Shown piece by piece: positions 1-9,013 of a stretch of 64,000 nt of DNA. Position 1 is the first letter of the stretch; every line of letters starts with the position of its first letter. Source of the stretch: Duganella flavida (lineage in GTDB: Bacteria > Pseudomonadota > Gammaproteobacteria > Burkholderiales > Burkholderiaceae_D). The notes under the pieces were generated by a model. The model searched no databases and was not told where the DNA came from. It was given only the letters and a program-made list of their open reading frames with translations. A program made the position numbers and the translations under genes. The stretch lies in NCBI RefSeq assembly GCF_009857445.1, contig NZ_WWCN01000007.1, positions 1 through 64,000 on the forward strand, written 5' to 3'.

Positions 1-92
1 AGTACATCCGCTATTACAATTACGACCGTATTAAGATGAAACTAAAAGGGCTGAGTCCTGTGCAATACAGAACTCAGCCCTTGCATGCCTAG
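1..92 (+). CDS. IS3-family transposase (OrfB, integrase core), C-terminal fragment
   Basis: Reading in frame from base 3 gives about 29 residues ending at TAG (90-92). They include the signature YNYDRI, followed by KLKGLSPVQYR. This matches the C-terminal end of DDE integrases of IS3/IS150 elements (rve domain), where a 'YN..R.H..L....P..YR' pattern is typical. Only this tail is inside the window. The upstream catalytic part is cut off, so activity cannot be judged. The short spacing to the element end is normal for this family. Confidence 0.75.
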   Translation, partial: YIRYYNYDRIKMKLKGLSPVQYRTQPLHA

Positions 93-127
93 CAAACTAA
101 ACCGTCCAACTATTTGGGGTCAGTTCA
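1..127 (+). mobile_element. right end of an IS3-family (IS150-like) insertion sequence, cut by the window edge
   Basis: The first 92 bases encode the C-terminus of an IS3-type transposase. About 11 bases later comes a terminal-repeat-like end at about 104-127, with the motif GTCCAACT followed by GGGGTCAGTTCA. This is the usual right-end pattern of IS150-group elements (family knowledge). The last coding bases (49-80) form a hairpin with arms GGGCTGAG/CTCAGCCC and an inner CTGT/ACAG. The element ends about 20 bp downstream of the ompW-like stop codon. The left end lies outside the window, so it cannot be said whether the element is complete. Confidence 0.75.
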
Positions 128-147
128 CTAGGCAGCGGTTTTTACTT

Positions 148-828
148 TTACCAACCCTTGAAGGCGTAGCCGATGCTGACGTTCACTGCCAGCGGATCCA
201 GGCGTACTTCCTGGGTCTGGCCGGTCGAGTAGTGAGCCGTGGTTTTCAGCTTGGTCTTGATGACCGACGCATCCACGAACCATTTGTCGTTGATCTTCAC
301 CGTGCCGCCGATCTGGAAGCTGGCGGTCAGCTTGTCATCCAGCTTGAACGTTGCTGGCTGGCCGCCGGTGTTCAGCACTGCCGTCAGCTGGGCCGAACCA
401 CGTTCCTTCTGGAACATGGCGTAGGTCAGGCCCAGGCCGACGTATGGACGCACCATCGAGTCAGCCTTCAGGAAGCGGTACTGGATGAAAGCGGTCGGCG
501 GCAGCACTTCTGCCGTCGCCAGCTTGCCGGTGCCGTTGATGGCGCCGGCGCCGGTCAGCTCGTGCTTGTACGGCAGGCCCAAATCCAGCTCGGCCGAAAT
601 GTTATCGGTCACCATGTAGCCAATCGTGAAGCGTGGCTTGGTGTCCGAACCGACGTCGGTCTTGGTGTGCGGCAGCGCTGGCGCCGACACGTCGCCCGAA
701 TCCACTTTTGGGGTGATCTTGTTGACGCCCAGCGTACCCAGCCAGGTGCCAGCCTCTTGTTGTGCCGAGGCTGCCGAAGCTACCGTCATTGCGGCGACCA
801 GCGCCAGCAGTTTTACCGTGTTCTTCAT
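148..828 (-). CDS. ompW: OmpW-family outer membrane protein
   Basis: A 226-residue protein with a clear signal peptide (basic N-terminus, hydrophobic core, cleavage near ASAQQ at about residue 23). It is followed by alternating beta strands typical of the eight-stranded OmpW barrel: segments such as PRFTIGYMVTDNISAEL, FIQYRF and VRPYVGLGLTYA are characteristic. OmpW proteins form a narrow hydrophobic channel in the outer membrane. The start has a GGAGA ribosome site (TTCGGAGACAAT before ATG). The C-terminus reads GYAF followed by KGW, so the protein runs three residues beyond the aromatic residue that usually ends the barrel. The IS end lies 20 bp downstream. Confidence 0.88.
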   Translation of the reverse strand: MKNTVKLLALVAAMTVASAASAQQEAGTWLGTLGVNKITPKVDSGDVSAPALPHTKTDVGSDTKPRFTIGYMVTDNISAELDLGLPYKHELTGAGAINGTGKLATAEVLPPTAFIQYRFLKADSMVRPYVGLGLTYAMFQKERGSAQLTAVLNTGGQPATFKLDDKLTASFQIGGTVKINDKWFVDASVIKTKLKTTAHYSTGQTQEVRLDPLAVNVSIGYAFKGW

Positions 829-853
829 ATTGTCTCCGAATTGTGATGTGTGA

Positions 854-2230
854 TTACAGCCAACCTTTGGTCACCAGCGCCATCGACACATAGCGTGCCA
901 GCAGCAGGTTGTTGTATGGGGTTGGGTGCACATCGTCCGCGAAGGACCAGTGGCTGACATCGCCCGACTTCAGATTGCTGGCATTGCACACCAGCGAGCT
1001 ACCCAGTGGGTTCTTGGCGGTGGTCAGGTCGCAAGCGGTTTCAGACACGTTGGTCAGGCCGTATGGCGCTGGGTTGGTGGCCTGGTCGTGGCTCACTGCA
1101 AACACGTCCACCAGCACCACTTTCGACTCGCCGGACAGACCGGTGCTCAGGGCGGTGTTGAAGGCGGTAACCATGGCGTTGATCAGGGCCTGGGTCGATG
1201 CATCCTTGGAACGGCCCGCTGGGGTGGTAGCCACATCCGGCAGGTTGTTCACCACCACGTAGTTGGCGCCGTTGGCGATCAGCTGGCTTTTCACCAGTGC
1301 CACCAGTTCAGTGCCGGCCTGGCCCATCGCGGTCACCAGATCGGTGCCGTGAGCAGCGGCATAGTCAGCACCGGCTTTGGCGCCGGCGGTGGTGGCAGTG
1401 GTCTTGGCGGTAGCGACGATAGGACCGTAGACAGTTGGATCAGCAACGCTCGAAGCGCCCGGCTGGATGGCGGTAGCGCCGATGGCCACCAGGGTAATGC
1501 TTTCCTGGGTGCTGCCAGTGCGTGCGGCTTCAACGCCAACGGCAGCGGTAATGGCGGCGGCAGCGGTGGCTGGGTTGGTGGCCTTGGCGGCCAACTGGCT
1601 GACCAGGCTTTGGACGTAGGCTTGACCGCCAGCGGTGGTGCCGGCTGCGGTGGCTGCCGCGCTCAATGCGCCCAGCTGGAACAGGGCGTCGTTACCGCCG
1701 GCCATCACCAGCACCAGCTCGTCGCCCTTGAATTTGCCGCCAACGGCTTTCAGGTGGTTGGCGATCTGGGTCGCGACCGGGTAGGTCAGCGCGCCCAGCG
1801 CGCTACCGGTCAGTTTGTTGCTCGGGCCGACCGGATTGGTCACGCGCGAACCGCCCATGGCGTAGCCGTAGCAGCCGGCGTGCGCCGTTGCTGGTACGGA
1901 GAAGCCTTTGGTGGCGTCGCCATCAAGGCCGGTCACGGCGGCGCATGGTGCGGCCGCACCGATCTGGGCGGCCAGCAGCTCAGTCCAGTTCTTGCCAGTG
2001 AAGGTGGAATTGACGGCGGTATTGTCGCCGTTGATGGTGAATTTACCGCCTTTCAGTGCGGCAACGGTGCCGACGGCGTAGGAACCGACGTCGGACAGGC
2101 TATCGCCAAACGACACCTGCGCGCTGTATTTGACTTTAACGGATTGATTGCCGGGTGCTGGGTCGGTACCACCACAACCCGCAAGGACGGCCAGGGCCAT
2201 TGCAGCGAGTGCAAGTTTCGTGTGACGCAT
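854..2230 (-). CDS. SGNH/GDSL-family hydrolase, lipoprotein
   Basis: A 458-residue protein with a lipoprotein signal (LAVLAGCGG, lipobox Cys at residue 19). GDSL block I is SFGDSLSD near residue 42, block III is GGNDALF near residue 178, and block V is DDVHPT near the C-terminus. These supply the catalytic Ser, Asn and Asp/His of esterases/lipases of the SGNH fold. The middle is rich in Ala and Thr. The start is preceded by GAGGAGACAAC, a strong ribosome site. Substrate cannot be read from sequence; an exported esterase acting on lipids or acylated polymers is inferred. It lies 25 bp upstream of ompW on the same strand and may share its transcript. Confidence 0.88.
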   Translation of the reverse strand: MRHTKLALAAMALAVLAGCGGTDPAPGNQSVKVKYSAQVSFGDSLSDVGSYAVGTVAALKGGKFTINGDNTAVNSTFTGKNWTELLAAQIGAAAPCAAVTGLDGDATKGFSVPATAHAGCYGYAMGGSRVTNPVGPSNKLTGSALGALTYPVATQIANHLKAVGGKFKGDELVLVMAGGNDALFQLGALSAAATAAGTTAGGQAYVQSLVSQLAAKATNPATAAAAITAAVGVEAARTGSTQESITLVAIGATAIQPGASSVADPTVYGPIVATAKTTATTAGAKAGADYAAAHGTDLVTAMGQAGTELVALVKSQLIANGANYVVVNNLPDVATTPAGRSKDASTQALINAMVTAFNTALSTGLSGESKVVLVDVFAVSHDQATNPAPYGLTNVSETACDLTTAKNPLGSSLVCNASNLKSGDVSHWSFADDVHPTPYNNLLLARYVSMALVTKGWL

Positions 2231-2402
2231 GTTGTCTCCTCAAGATATTTTTGGCTAGTGTTACGAACGGCCGTGCTATTCGCAACCCAACTAATATGCC
2301 AGTCTTGACAACACTTGTATAGAGGAACGCCACTAAAAACCGGGGTTTGTGAGCAAAAAAGAACGCTTGCTCGGCGGATATTAATCTATATCAAACATCC
2401 AC

Positions 2403-3944
2403 TCACCGCGATGCTGCAGAATCAAAGAAGGTACGCGTCTCGCGCAGGCAGAACGGCGCCACCAAACCGGCGTGGTAGGAGTCTTTCACGGACTGGTCAG
2501 CTTCGGCCGCAGTGTTGCCCCGCTCCAGCGCAATGCGCCGCACCAGTGCCTTGGCAGTGGCAAATTCCGCCCGCGTGGTGCGGAAGGGACCGAGCAGCGA
2601 AGTGTCATCCACATTCAGCACCGTCAACTGCAAGCTGCTACTGCCCTGGGCGCGGAAATAATCGGCAGTGGCGGTCGTGTTGTTATATGGCACCAGCGGA
2701 TCGGCGTCGCCGCCGCACAGGAATAGCGGCGCGGTCGGCGTGTAGGTACGCAAATCGTTTTTCACCAGCCACTTGCGCAGCGCTTGCCCCGGCGTGCAGC
2801 TGAGTGGCTTGGCGCTGCTGGCATTGCACGGATTGGCCTTGAGGTCAGCCAGGTAGGTGTCGCGGTAGCTGGTCTTGATCAGATGGTCGGGACCGAAGAA
2901 GCTGCCGTAGCCGGCCGCCTGCGGCAGCGAATCGGCAGCAAACAGCACATCATCCGGTAGCTTGCCTGCCGTCACCAGCTCACCCAGGCTTTGCGTGCCC
3001 GGCAACAGGTTCTCGATGCCGCCGGCGTACTTGCTTTCGTAGACGTCGGCAGTGCTGGTGTACAGCGCCGCGCTGGCGCGCTGGCCGGCGTTGATCAGCA
3101 TGGGAATAAAGCCGGCCGAGCCGGTGGTCGGCGCGCCGCCGAAGATGCCGTCGCCGAACTGGCTCAGCGCATATGGCCCGGACAGCGGCGCCGCCGCCGT
3201 CACCGTGAATTCCGACGCGTACTTGGTTTGCATGGCGCGCTGCGTGGCCAACGCCACGAAGCCGCCCTGCGAGTAGCCGGTCACCATCAGCCGCGATGAG
3301 GCGCTGGCGCCGATGCCGCTGAAAGCGCTGCGGGCGGCGCGCAAGGCGTCGACCATGTCGGCCGATTGCTGCTCGGCGTCCAGGTAAGGGTGGTAGCCGG
3401 CGGTGGAGCCGGCGTAACCCACGTAGTTCGGCGCCACCACGATGTAGCCTTGCGCGGCAAACATGCCGGCGATCAGGCGCGTTTCGCTGGCGGACAGGTT
3501 GGCCATGTCGGTACTCTTCTGTACCGAGGTACCGTGCGCATACAGCATGACCGGACGGCTGCCCTGGCAAACGGCATTGCCGCCCGACGGAACGTAGATG
3601 GCGGCGCCGGCTGGCGTGTCGGCAGCCAGCGAATCGATGGTGTGGTATTTGATCGAATAGACCGTGATGGAGCAATTCGGGTTGCCGGTGACGGCGGTGC
3701 CGTAGTCGGTCTGCATGTCGAGCAGGGTCTTGAAGGCGGCCGAATCCAGGGTGTTGACCGTGACGCCGCTGCTGACCGTGATCGGTGCCACGGTGGCGCT
3801 GCCGATCAGCTGGCCACGCAGCGACACCGGCGTTGGCGGCGTGACCACCACGGCGTCGGTCTGGTTGCCGGAACTGCCGCCTCCACCACCACAGGAAGCC
3901 AACGTGAAAACCAGTGGAATCAGGGCCAAACGAGCGTCGCGCAT
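2403..3944 (-). CDS. exported lipase-like alpha/beta hydrolase (lipoprotein)
   Basis: A roughly 513-residue protein beginning at ATG 3944, chosen because AAGGA lies 8 nt upstream; the upstream TTG start is less likely. The N-terminus is a lipoprotein signal (FTLASCGGGG) followed by a glycine/serine linker. The fold is alpha/beta hydrolase: an AHGT oxyanion region, nucleophile elbow GYSQGG, a late acid in CGGDADPLVPY and a His in DSYHAG. The pattern resembles secretory lipases (LIP family). It is separated from the GDSL gene by 172 bp, so it is probably a separate transcript. Both neighbours are exported hydrolases. The exact substrate is unknown. Confidence 0.82.
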   Translation of the reverse strand: MRDARLALIPLVFTLASCGGGGGSSGNQTDAVVVTPPTPVSLRGQLIGSATVAPITVSSGVTVNTLDSAAFKTLLDMQTDYGTAVTGNPNCSITVYSIKYHTIDSLAADTPAGAAIYVPSGGNAVCQGSRPVMLYAHGTSVQKSTDMANLSASETRLIAGMFAAQGYIVVAPNYVGYAGSTAGYHPYLDAEQQSADMVDALRAARSAFSGIGASASSRLMVTGYSQGGFVALATQRAMQTKYASEFTVTAAAPLSGPYALSQFGDGIFGGAPTTGSAGFIPMLINAGQRASAALYTSTADVYESKYAGGIENLLPGTQSLGELVTAGKLPDDVLFAADSLPQAAGYGSFFGPDHLIKTSYRDTYLADLKANPCNASSAKPLSCTPGQALRKWLVKNDLRTYTPTAPLFLCGGDADPLVPYNNTTATADYFRAQGSSSLQLTVLNVDDTSLLGPFRTTRAEFATAKALVRRIALERGNTAAEADQSVKDSYHAGLVAPFCLRETRTFFDSAASR

Positions 3945-4049
3945 AATGCATCCTTGCAAGATGGCCGGGCGAGATTTTCGGCCGGCAACGAAGTCATCTT
4001 ATCAGGAAAGCAATGAGAGAACGACCGCTCGCGCTGCAACAATAAAAAC

Positions 4050-5123
4050 TTATTTTTGCAGCAGCTGCTCGACGATGCCGGCCGAGCCGAACACCGAGCG
4101 GCGCAGGCGGTCATTGACGCCCAGCCAGGCGCTGTCTTGCGGCGGCGTTTCGACCAGAATCAGGTCAGAGCCGGTCTGGTCCATGTCGCGCAGGGCGGCG
4201 TACAGGCCGTAAGCGTAGCCGGCCGGGTCGGCTGGCAGTTGGCGCTGGGCCTTGGCCGGCGCGTCCAGCGCATGGCTGATCAGCGCCACTTTGACGCCCT
4301 TGGCTTGCAGCTTGGCCAGTGCGTCCAGCAGAGCCTCAGCGGCCAGCATGGTGACTGGGGTGCGCGGCGCGTAGTGCGATTCCAGTGTGCCGGAGGCGCG
4401 CGGTGCGGCTTGGTCCGGTGCGGCCGGCAACATGCCGATCACGTCGGCAATCTGCTGCGCGCTGATGTGTCCGGGACGCAGCAGCACCGGGCCGTGGGTG
4501 GTCAGGCGCGACATGTCGACAATCGTGGATTCGATGCCAACCTGGCTGGCGCCGCCTTCCAGCACCACGCTGAGCGCGGAAGCCGAGCAGGCGGCGTCGC
4601 CGTTGAGGGCGCCGTCGTCATGGGCGTCGAGGCCGAACTCGTCGCGCACGTGCTGCGCGGTGGTCGGGCTGACGTTGCCGAATTTGTTGGCCGACGGTGC
4701 GGCCACGCCGCCCTTGCCACCCTTGAAGGCGCTCAGCAAGGCGATCGCCACCGGATGCGACGGGCAGCGGATGCCAACCGAATCCTGCCCCGCCGAGACG
4801 GCATCAGGAATTTGCGGATGGCGTTTCAGGATCAGCGTGAGCGGACCGGGCCAGAAGGCTTGCACCAGCTTGCGTGCTGCTTCCGGCACATCGGTGACCC
4901 AGTAGTCGAGATCGGCGCCGGGCGCGACGTGCACGATCACTGGATGGTCATGCGGACGGCCCTTGGCTTCATAGATGCGCGCCACGGCAGCCGGGTTTTC
5001 CGCATCCGCACCGAGGCCGTAGACGGTCTCGGTCGGGAAAGCGACCAGACCGCCCTCTTCCAGCACGGCTGCCGCTTCAGCGATGGCCGCTTGATCGGCT
5101 ACGGTGGCGGATGGCTGCTTCAC
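4050..5123 (-). CDS. sua5: threonylcarbamoyl-AMP synthase (Sua5/YrdC/YciO)
   Basis: It makes threonylcarbamoyl-AMP from threonine, bicarbonate and ATP for the t6A37 tRNA modification. The YrdC domain is at the N-terminus ([16 protein letters not shown], then KGRP, FWPGPLT, and [10 protein letters not shown]). After a linker comes the C-terminal Sua5 domain, making it the long Sua5 form. The preferred start is GTG at 5123, which overlaps the purK stop as GTGA, giving about 357 residues starting MKQPSA. An ATG at 5147 inside purK would add eight residues. The gene ends the pgk-to-sua5 minus-strand block and is probably translationally coupled to purK. Confidence 0.93.
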   Translation of the reverse strand: MKQPSATVADQAAIAEAAAVLEEGGLVAFPTETVYGLGADAENPAAVARIYEAKGRPHDHPVIVHVAPGADLDYWVTDVPEAARKLVQAFWPGPLTLILKRHPQIPDAVSAGQDSVGIRCPSHPVAIALLSAFKGGKGGVAAPSANKFGNVSPTTAQHVRDEFGLDAHDDGALNGDAACSASALSVVLEGGASQVGIESTIVDMSRLTTHGPVLLRPGHISAQQIADVIGMLPAAPDQAAPRASGTLESHYAPRTPVTMLAAEALLDALAKLQAKGVKVALISHALDAPAKAQRQLPADPAGYAYGLYAALRDMDQTGSDLILVETPPQDSAWLGVNDRLRRSVFGSAGIVEQLLQK

Positions 5124-6328
5124 GGTGCAATACCCAAAATCACGCAAGCGGCGTTGAGCTGCTGCTGCGCTTGTGCCAGCGTCGGCGCGATGAAGGTCAG
5201 GTGACCCATCTTGCGGGCGCGGCGTGGATCATCCTTGCCGTACAGATGCAGGTTGGCGCCTGGCAGCGCCAGCACTTGATCCCATGCCGGTTCACGCGCA
5301 GTCTCGCCTTCAACCGCACTATCGCCTTCGAACCAGACGTCGCCCAGAATATTGAGCATGACGGCCGGCGAATGCTGGCGCACATCGCCCAGCGGCAGGC
5401 GCGCCATGGCACGCACTTGCTGCGCGAACTGGCTGGTGACGCAAGCGTCCATGGTGTAGTGACCGCTGTTGTGCGGACGCGGCGCCATTTCGTTGACCAC
5501 CAGCGAACCGTCGGTCAGCACGAAGAACTCGATGCACAGCACGCCCACGTAGCCCAGCTCGGCCACGATGGCTTGCGCCGCCTGCTGCGCTTTCAGGGCA
5601 CTCTCGTCGGACACGTTCGGGCCCGGCACGGTGGTGGTGAACAGGATGCCGTCACGGTGGACGTTTTCAGCGATCGGGTAGACCACCGATTCGCCGTCAT
5701 GGCCGCGCGCGGTCAGGACGGACACCTCGTAGGCCAGCGGCAGCATTTTCTCCAGCAGGCAGGTGACTTTGCCCATGGATTCAAACGCGGCCTGCACGTC
5801 GGCGCGCGATGTCACGCGTACCTGGCCCTTGCCGTCGTAGCCCATGCGTACGGTTTTCAGGATGCCCGGCAGCAGCTTGTCATCGATGGCGTCGATGTCT
5901 TCCTGCGAGGCGATCACCTTGTGCGGCGCCGGCATGACGCCAGATTTGTCCGCGCAGCCAACGAAGAAGCTCTTCTCGGCAATGCGGTCCTGCGCTACCG
6001 ACACACCATGCGCGTTCGGCGCCACGAACACCGATTGCGCCAGGCGCGACAGGCTGTCCGCAGGGACGTTTTCAAATTCGGTGGTCACGGCGGCGCATTG
6101 GGCGGCCAGTGCGTCGAGGCCGGCGGCGTCGCTGTAGCCAGCGTTGACCAAGCGCTGCGCAACCTGGCCGGCAGGACAGGCGTCCGCCGGCTCCAGCACA
6201 GCAACCTGATAGCCCATGGCTTGTGCGGCTTGGGCAAACATGCGGCCCAGCTGGCCGCCACCCATCACGCCCAGCCAGGCTGGGGGATTGGCGGCAGGCA
6301 GGATGGACGTGTACTTCGGATCAGTCAT
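5120..6328 (-). CDS. purK: 5-(carboxyamino)imidazole ribonucleotide synthase
   Basis: ATP-grasp enzyme of de novo purine synthesis that carboxylates AIR to N5-CAIR with bicarbonate and ATP. The 402-residue protein has the N-terminal dinucleotide-like loop [14 protein letters not shown] (about residues 17-30), the ATP-grasp centre ([12 protein letters not shown]) and the conserved [14 protein letters not shown] motif. It starts one base after the purE stop (6330) and ends in a 4-bp GTGA overlap with the sua5 start. The gene order purC-purE-purK implies one transcript, with PurE taking over the unstable N5-CAIR. Confidence 0.97.
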   Translation of the reverse strand: MTDPKYTSILPAANPPAWLGVMGGGQLGRMFAQAAQAMGYQVAVLEPADACPAGQVAQRLVNAGYSDAAGLDALAAQCAAVTTEFENVPADSLSRLAQSVFVAPNAHGVSVAQDRIAEKSFFVGCADKSGVMPAPHKVIASQEDIDAIDDKLLPGILKTVRMGYDGKGQVRVTSRADVQAAFESMGKVTCLLEKMLPLAYEVSVLTARGHDGESVVYPIAENVHRDGILFTTTVPGPNVSDESALKAQQAAQAIVAELGYVGVLCIEFFVLTDGSLVVNEMAPRPHNSGHYTMDACVTSQFAQQVRAMARLPLGDVRQHSPAVMLNILGDVWFEGDSAVEGETAREPAWDQVLALPGANLHLYGKDDPRRARKMGHLTFIAPTLAQAQQQLNAACVILGIAP

Positions 6329-6329
6329 C

Positions 6330-6830
6330 TTATTCCAGCGGCAGTTTCATGGCCTTGGCGGCCTCGGTTTGCGATACGCGGAAGGCTTCCAGCTTGTCGG
6401 CCAGGGCGTCATCAGTCGATGCAATCATGGCGACGGCGGTCAGCGCTGCATTGGCGGCGCCCGCCTCGCCGATGGCGAAGGTCGACACCGGCACGCCTTT
6501 TGGCATTTGCAGGATGGACAGCATGGAGTCTTCGCCGCGCAGGTATTTGGACGGCACAGGCACGCCCAGCACCGGCACGATGGTCATGGCAGCCACCATG
6601 CCCGGCAAGTGCGCCGCACCGCCGGCACCGGCGATGATGGCGCGCAGGCCGCGCGCACGGGCGCTCTTGGCGTAAGCGTACATCTCGTCCGGCATGCGGT
6701 GGGCCGAAATCACTTGCGCTTCAAACGGCACGCCGAACTGCTTGAGGATGTTGACCGCGTTTTGCATCACGTCCCAGTCCGAGGACGAGCCCATGATGAC
6801 ACCCACCAGAGGTTTGTTCTGATCAGTCAT
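6330..6830 (-). CDS. purE: N5-carboxyaminoimidazole ribonucleotide mutase
   Basis: Class I PurE, 166 residues, which converts N5-CAIR from PurK into CAIR. The signature [10 protein letters not shown] is at residues 10-19. The conserved active-site stretch SAHRMP is near residue 59, and [12 protein letters not shown] lies in the middle. Length and motifs match bacterial octameric PurE. It sits 3 bp after purC and 1 bp before purK on the same strand, in a compact purine operon. Confidence 0.97.
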   Translation of the reverse strand: MTDQNKPLVGVIMGSSSDWDVMQNAVNILKQFGVPFEAQVISAHRMPDEMYAYAKSARARGLRAIIAGAGGAAHLPGMVAAMTIVPVLGVPVPSKYLRGEDSMLSILQMPKGVPVSTFAIGEAGAANAALTAVAMIASTDDALADKLEAFRVSQTEAAKAMKLPLE

Positions 6831-6833
6831 CGC

Positions 6834-7727
6834 TTAAACCTTCAGCTTTTCGCCGGTCAGGCGTTCGATGGCTTCGAAGTACTTGGCTTGGGTTTTCTCG
6901 ATGACTTCCGCCGGCAGCGCAGGCGCTGGTGCGGTTTTGCCCCAAGTCAGGGTTTCCAGGTAGTCGCGCACGAATTGCTTGTCGAACGATGGCGGGGAGA
7001 TGCCGGTAGCGTACGAGTCAGCAGGCCAGAAGCGCGAGGAGTCGGCGGTCAGCACTTCATCCATCAGGTGCATGACGCCGTTTTCGTCCAGGCCGAATTC
7101 GAACTTGGTGTCAGCGATAATGATGCCGCGGGTGGCAGCGTATTCCGAGGCTTCGGTGTACAGCTGGATGGCGACGTCGCGCATTTTGGCAGCCAGTTCG
7201 GCGCCGATGCGGGTTTCCATTTCAGCGAAGCTGATGTTCTCGTCGTGCTCGCCCAGGTCGGCCTTGGCGGCTGGCGTGAAGATAGGCTGTGGCAGCTTTT
7301 CAGCTTGTTGCAGGCCTTCCGGCAGCTTGATGCCGCAGATCGAGCCGGTGTCCTGGTAGTCTTTCCAGCCCGAACCGATGATGTAGCCACGTACCACGGC
7401 TTCCACCATGATCGGCTTCAGGCGCTTGGCCACCACGGCGCGGCCTTTGACCTGCTCCACTTCGTCAGCGGCAACCACGGACTCTGGCGCGACGCCGGTC
7501 AGGTGGTTAGGGACGATGTGGCCCAGTTTCGAGAACCAGAAATCGGTCATCTGGTTCAGTACCTTGCCCTTGCCGGGAATCGGTTCATTCATGACAACAT
7601 CGAAAGCCGACAGGCGGTCGGAGGTGACGATGAGGATTTTGTCATCGCCGACAGCGTAGTTGTCGCGGACTTTGCCGTGGCCGAGGAGTGGCAGGGACTT
7701 GATGGAAGACTGGTAGAGGCTGTTCAT
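6834..7727 (-). CDS. purC: SAICAR synthetase (phosphoribosylaminoimidazole-succinocarboxamide synthase)
   Basis: Joins aspartate to CAIR with ATP in purine synthesis. The 297-residue protein starts with the nucleotide loop [14 protein letters not shown], followed by [10 protein letters not shown]. It also has the conserved [14 protein letters not shown] and the [13 protein letters not shown] active-site motif. The length (about 300) is that of the longer PurC form found in many betaproteobacteria and yeast. It is the first purine gene of the block. A strong terminator separates it from the upstream fba gene, so a purC promoter is expected in the 7728-7750 region; I could not identify one with confidence. 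Confidence 0.97.
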   Translation of the reverse strand: MNSLYQSSIKSLPLLGHGKVRDNYAVGDDKILIVTSDRLSAFDVVMNEPIPGKGKVLNQMTDFWFSKLGHIVPNHLTGVAPESVVAADEVEQVKGRAVVAKRLKPIMVEAVVRGYIIGSGWKDYQDTGSICGIKLPEGLQQAEKLPQPIFTPAAKADLGEHDENISFAEMETRIGAELAAKMRDVAIQLYTEASEYAATRGIIIADTKFEFGLDENGVMHLMDEVLTADSSRFWPADSYATGISPPSFDKQFVRDYLETLTWGKTAPAPALPAEVIEKTQAKYFEAIERLTGEKLKV

Positions 7728-7750
7728 AGCAGGGAATGTAATGAAAAAGC

Positions 7751-7788
7751 AAAAAACCGGCGGTGAGGAGTTCCCTCGTTCGCCGGTT
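7751..7788 (-). terminator. rho-independent terminator after fba
   Basis: On the minus strand the arms AACCGGCG/CGCCGGTT (7755-7762 and 7781-7788) pair around a loop. They are followed by TTTTTTGCTTTTT. It lies between the fba stop codon and the purC start, so it probably ends the glycolytic transcript. Confidence 0.8.
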
Positions 7789-7827
7789 GAAGAGTCGAGG
7801 TTAATCCAAAAGGACTAACCCGTTATT

Positions 7828-8892
7828 TTACTTCACAATCTGGGCCAACTCGCCGGCGGCGTAACGCGCAGCCATTTTTTCCAGCGGGATGACCTTGATT
7901 TTCGACGCCTGGCCTTCGCAGCCGAATGCCTGGAAGCGGGCGCGCACGATCTGCTCGGCGGCAGCGCGGGCTGGCTTCAGGAAGTCGCGTGGGTCGAATT
8001 TCGATGGGTTTTCGAACAGGAATTGTCGGGTCGCAGCAGTCATCGCCAGACGGATGTCGGTGTCGATGTTGATCTTGCGCACGCCATGACGGATGCCTTC
8101 TTGAATTTCTTCAACTGGCACACCATAGGTTTCCTTCATGTCGCCGCCGAATTCGCGGATGATGGCCAGCAGTTCTTGCGGCACCGACGACGAACCGTGC
8201 ATCACCAGGTGGGTGTTAGGGATGCGGGCGTGGATTTCCTTGATGCGGTCGATGGCCAGGATGTCGCCGGTTGGCTTGCGGGTGAACTTGTAAGCGCCGT
8301 GCGAGGTGCCGATGGCGATCGCCAGCGCGTCGCACTGGGTGCGTTGCACGAAGTCAGCGGCTTGCGCGACGTCGGTCAGCAGCTGTTCGCGGGTCATCAG
8401 GCCGTCGGCGCCGTGGCCGTCTTCCTTATCGCCCTTCATGGTTTCCAGCGAACCGAGCACTCCCAGTTCGGCTTCCACCGTCACGCCGATGGCGTGCGAG
8501 AACTTCACCACTTCTTTCGACACGTCGACGTTGTACTCGTACGAAGCGACCGATTTGCCGTCGGCTTCCAGCGAGCCGTCCATCATCACCGAGGTGAAGC
8601 CGGAGCGGATAGCCGCCTGGCAGACTGCCGGCGACTGGCCGTGATCCTGGTGCATGACGACCGGGATGTGCGGATACGCTTCGATAGCGGCGTCGATCAG
8701 GTGGCGCAGGAAGGCTTCACCGGCGTACTTACGCGCGCCAGCCGAAGCTTGCATGATCACCGGTGCGTTCAGCGCATCGGCAGCGGCCATGATGGCCTGC
8801 ACTTGTTCCAGATTGTTGACGTTGAACGCAGGGATGCCATAGCCGTTTTCAGCAGCATGGTCCAGCAGTTGGCGCATGGATACGAGGGACAT
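7828..8892 (-). CDS. fba: class II fructose-bisphosphate aldolase
   Basis: Zinc-dependent cleavage of fructose-1,6-bisphosphate in glycolysis/gluconeogenesis. It has 354 residues from ATG 8892 ([10 protein letters not shown]). The in-frame upstream extension starting near 8955 reads through a dispersed repeat and is rejected. Zinc-ligand region VVMHQDHG is near residue 80. Other conserved parts are the EAELG loop, VMHGSSSVP and KINIDTDIR. The sequence fits the Calvin-cycle/FruBisAldo_II_B subtype common in Burkholderiales. A REP-like repeat separates it from pyk. It is followed by a terminator. Confidence 0.96.
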   Translation of the reverse strand: MSLVSMRQLLDHAAENGYGIPAFNVNNLEQVQAIMAAADALNAPVIMQASAGARKYAGEAFLRHLIDAAIEAYPHIPVVMHQDHGQSPAVCQAAIRSGFTSVMMDGSLEADGKSVASYEYNVDVSKEVVKFSHAIGVTVEAELGVLGSLETMKGDKEDGHGADGLMTREQLLTDVAQAADFVQRTQCDALAIAIGTSHGAYKFTRKPTGDILAIDRIKEIHARIPNTHLVMHGSSSVPQELLAIIREFGGDMKETYGVPVEEIQEGIRHGVRKINIDTDIRLAMTAATRQFLFENPSKFDPRDFLKPARAAAEQIVRARFQAFGCEGQASKIKVIPLEKMAARYAAGELAQIVK

Positions 8893-8928
8893 GGTAATAC
8901 TCCAAACAATAAAAAAACCTGTCACGCC

Positions 8929-9010
8929 GTCGCCCCGGCGCAAGCCGGGGCCCATACTTCAGCTGCCATTCCGGCGCAGCATAGGTTCCCGCTTTCGCGG
9001 GAACGACGAC
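8929..9010. repeat. REP-like dispersed repeat, copy 1 (two GC-rich hairpins)
   Basis: Two stem-loops: CCCCGGC-GCAA-GCCGGGG at 8933-8950 and TTCCCGC-TTTC-GCGGGAA near 8986-9003. A very similar arrangement, including the shared CGTCGCCCCGGCG and GCCGGGGCCCAT edges, occurs at 22669-22740. The element lies between pyk and fba. Such paired palindromes are typical of REP elements mobilised by REP-associated tyrosine transposases (established knowledge). No such transposase is in this window. Confidence 0.8.
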
Positions 9011-9013
9011 GGC

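Noticed and set aside
926..2308. 460-codon open frame on the plus strand
   Set aside because: It is antisense to the GDSL hydrolase, whose catalytic blocks, lipobox and ribosome site are clear.
5124..5147. ATG start of sua5 at 5147 inside purK
   Set aside because: GTG 5123 overlaps the purK stop (GTGA) in the pattern of coupled genes and gives the standard N-terminus; ATG 5147 remains possible but is less favoured.
8893..8955. N-terminal extension of fba ([10 protein letters not shown]...)
   Set aside because: The extension is translated repeat sequence; the ATG at 8892 matches the family start.
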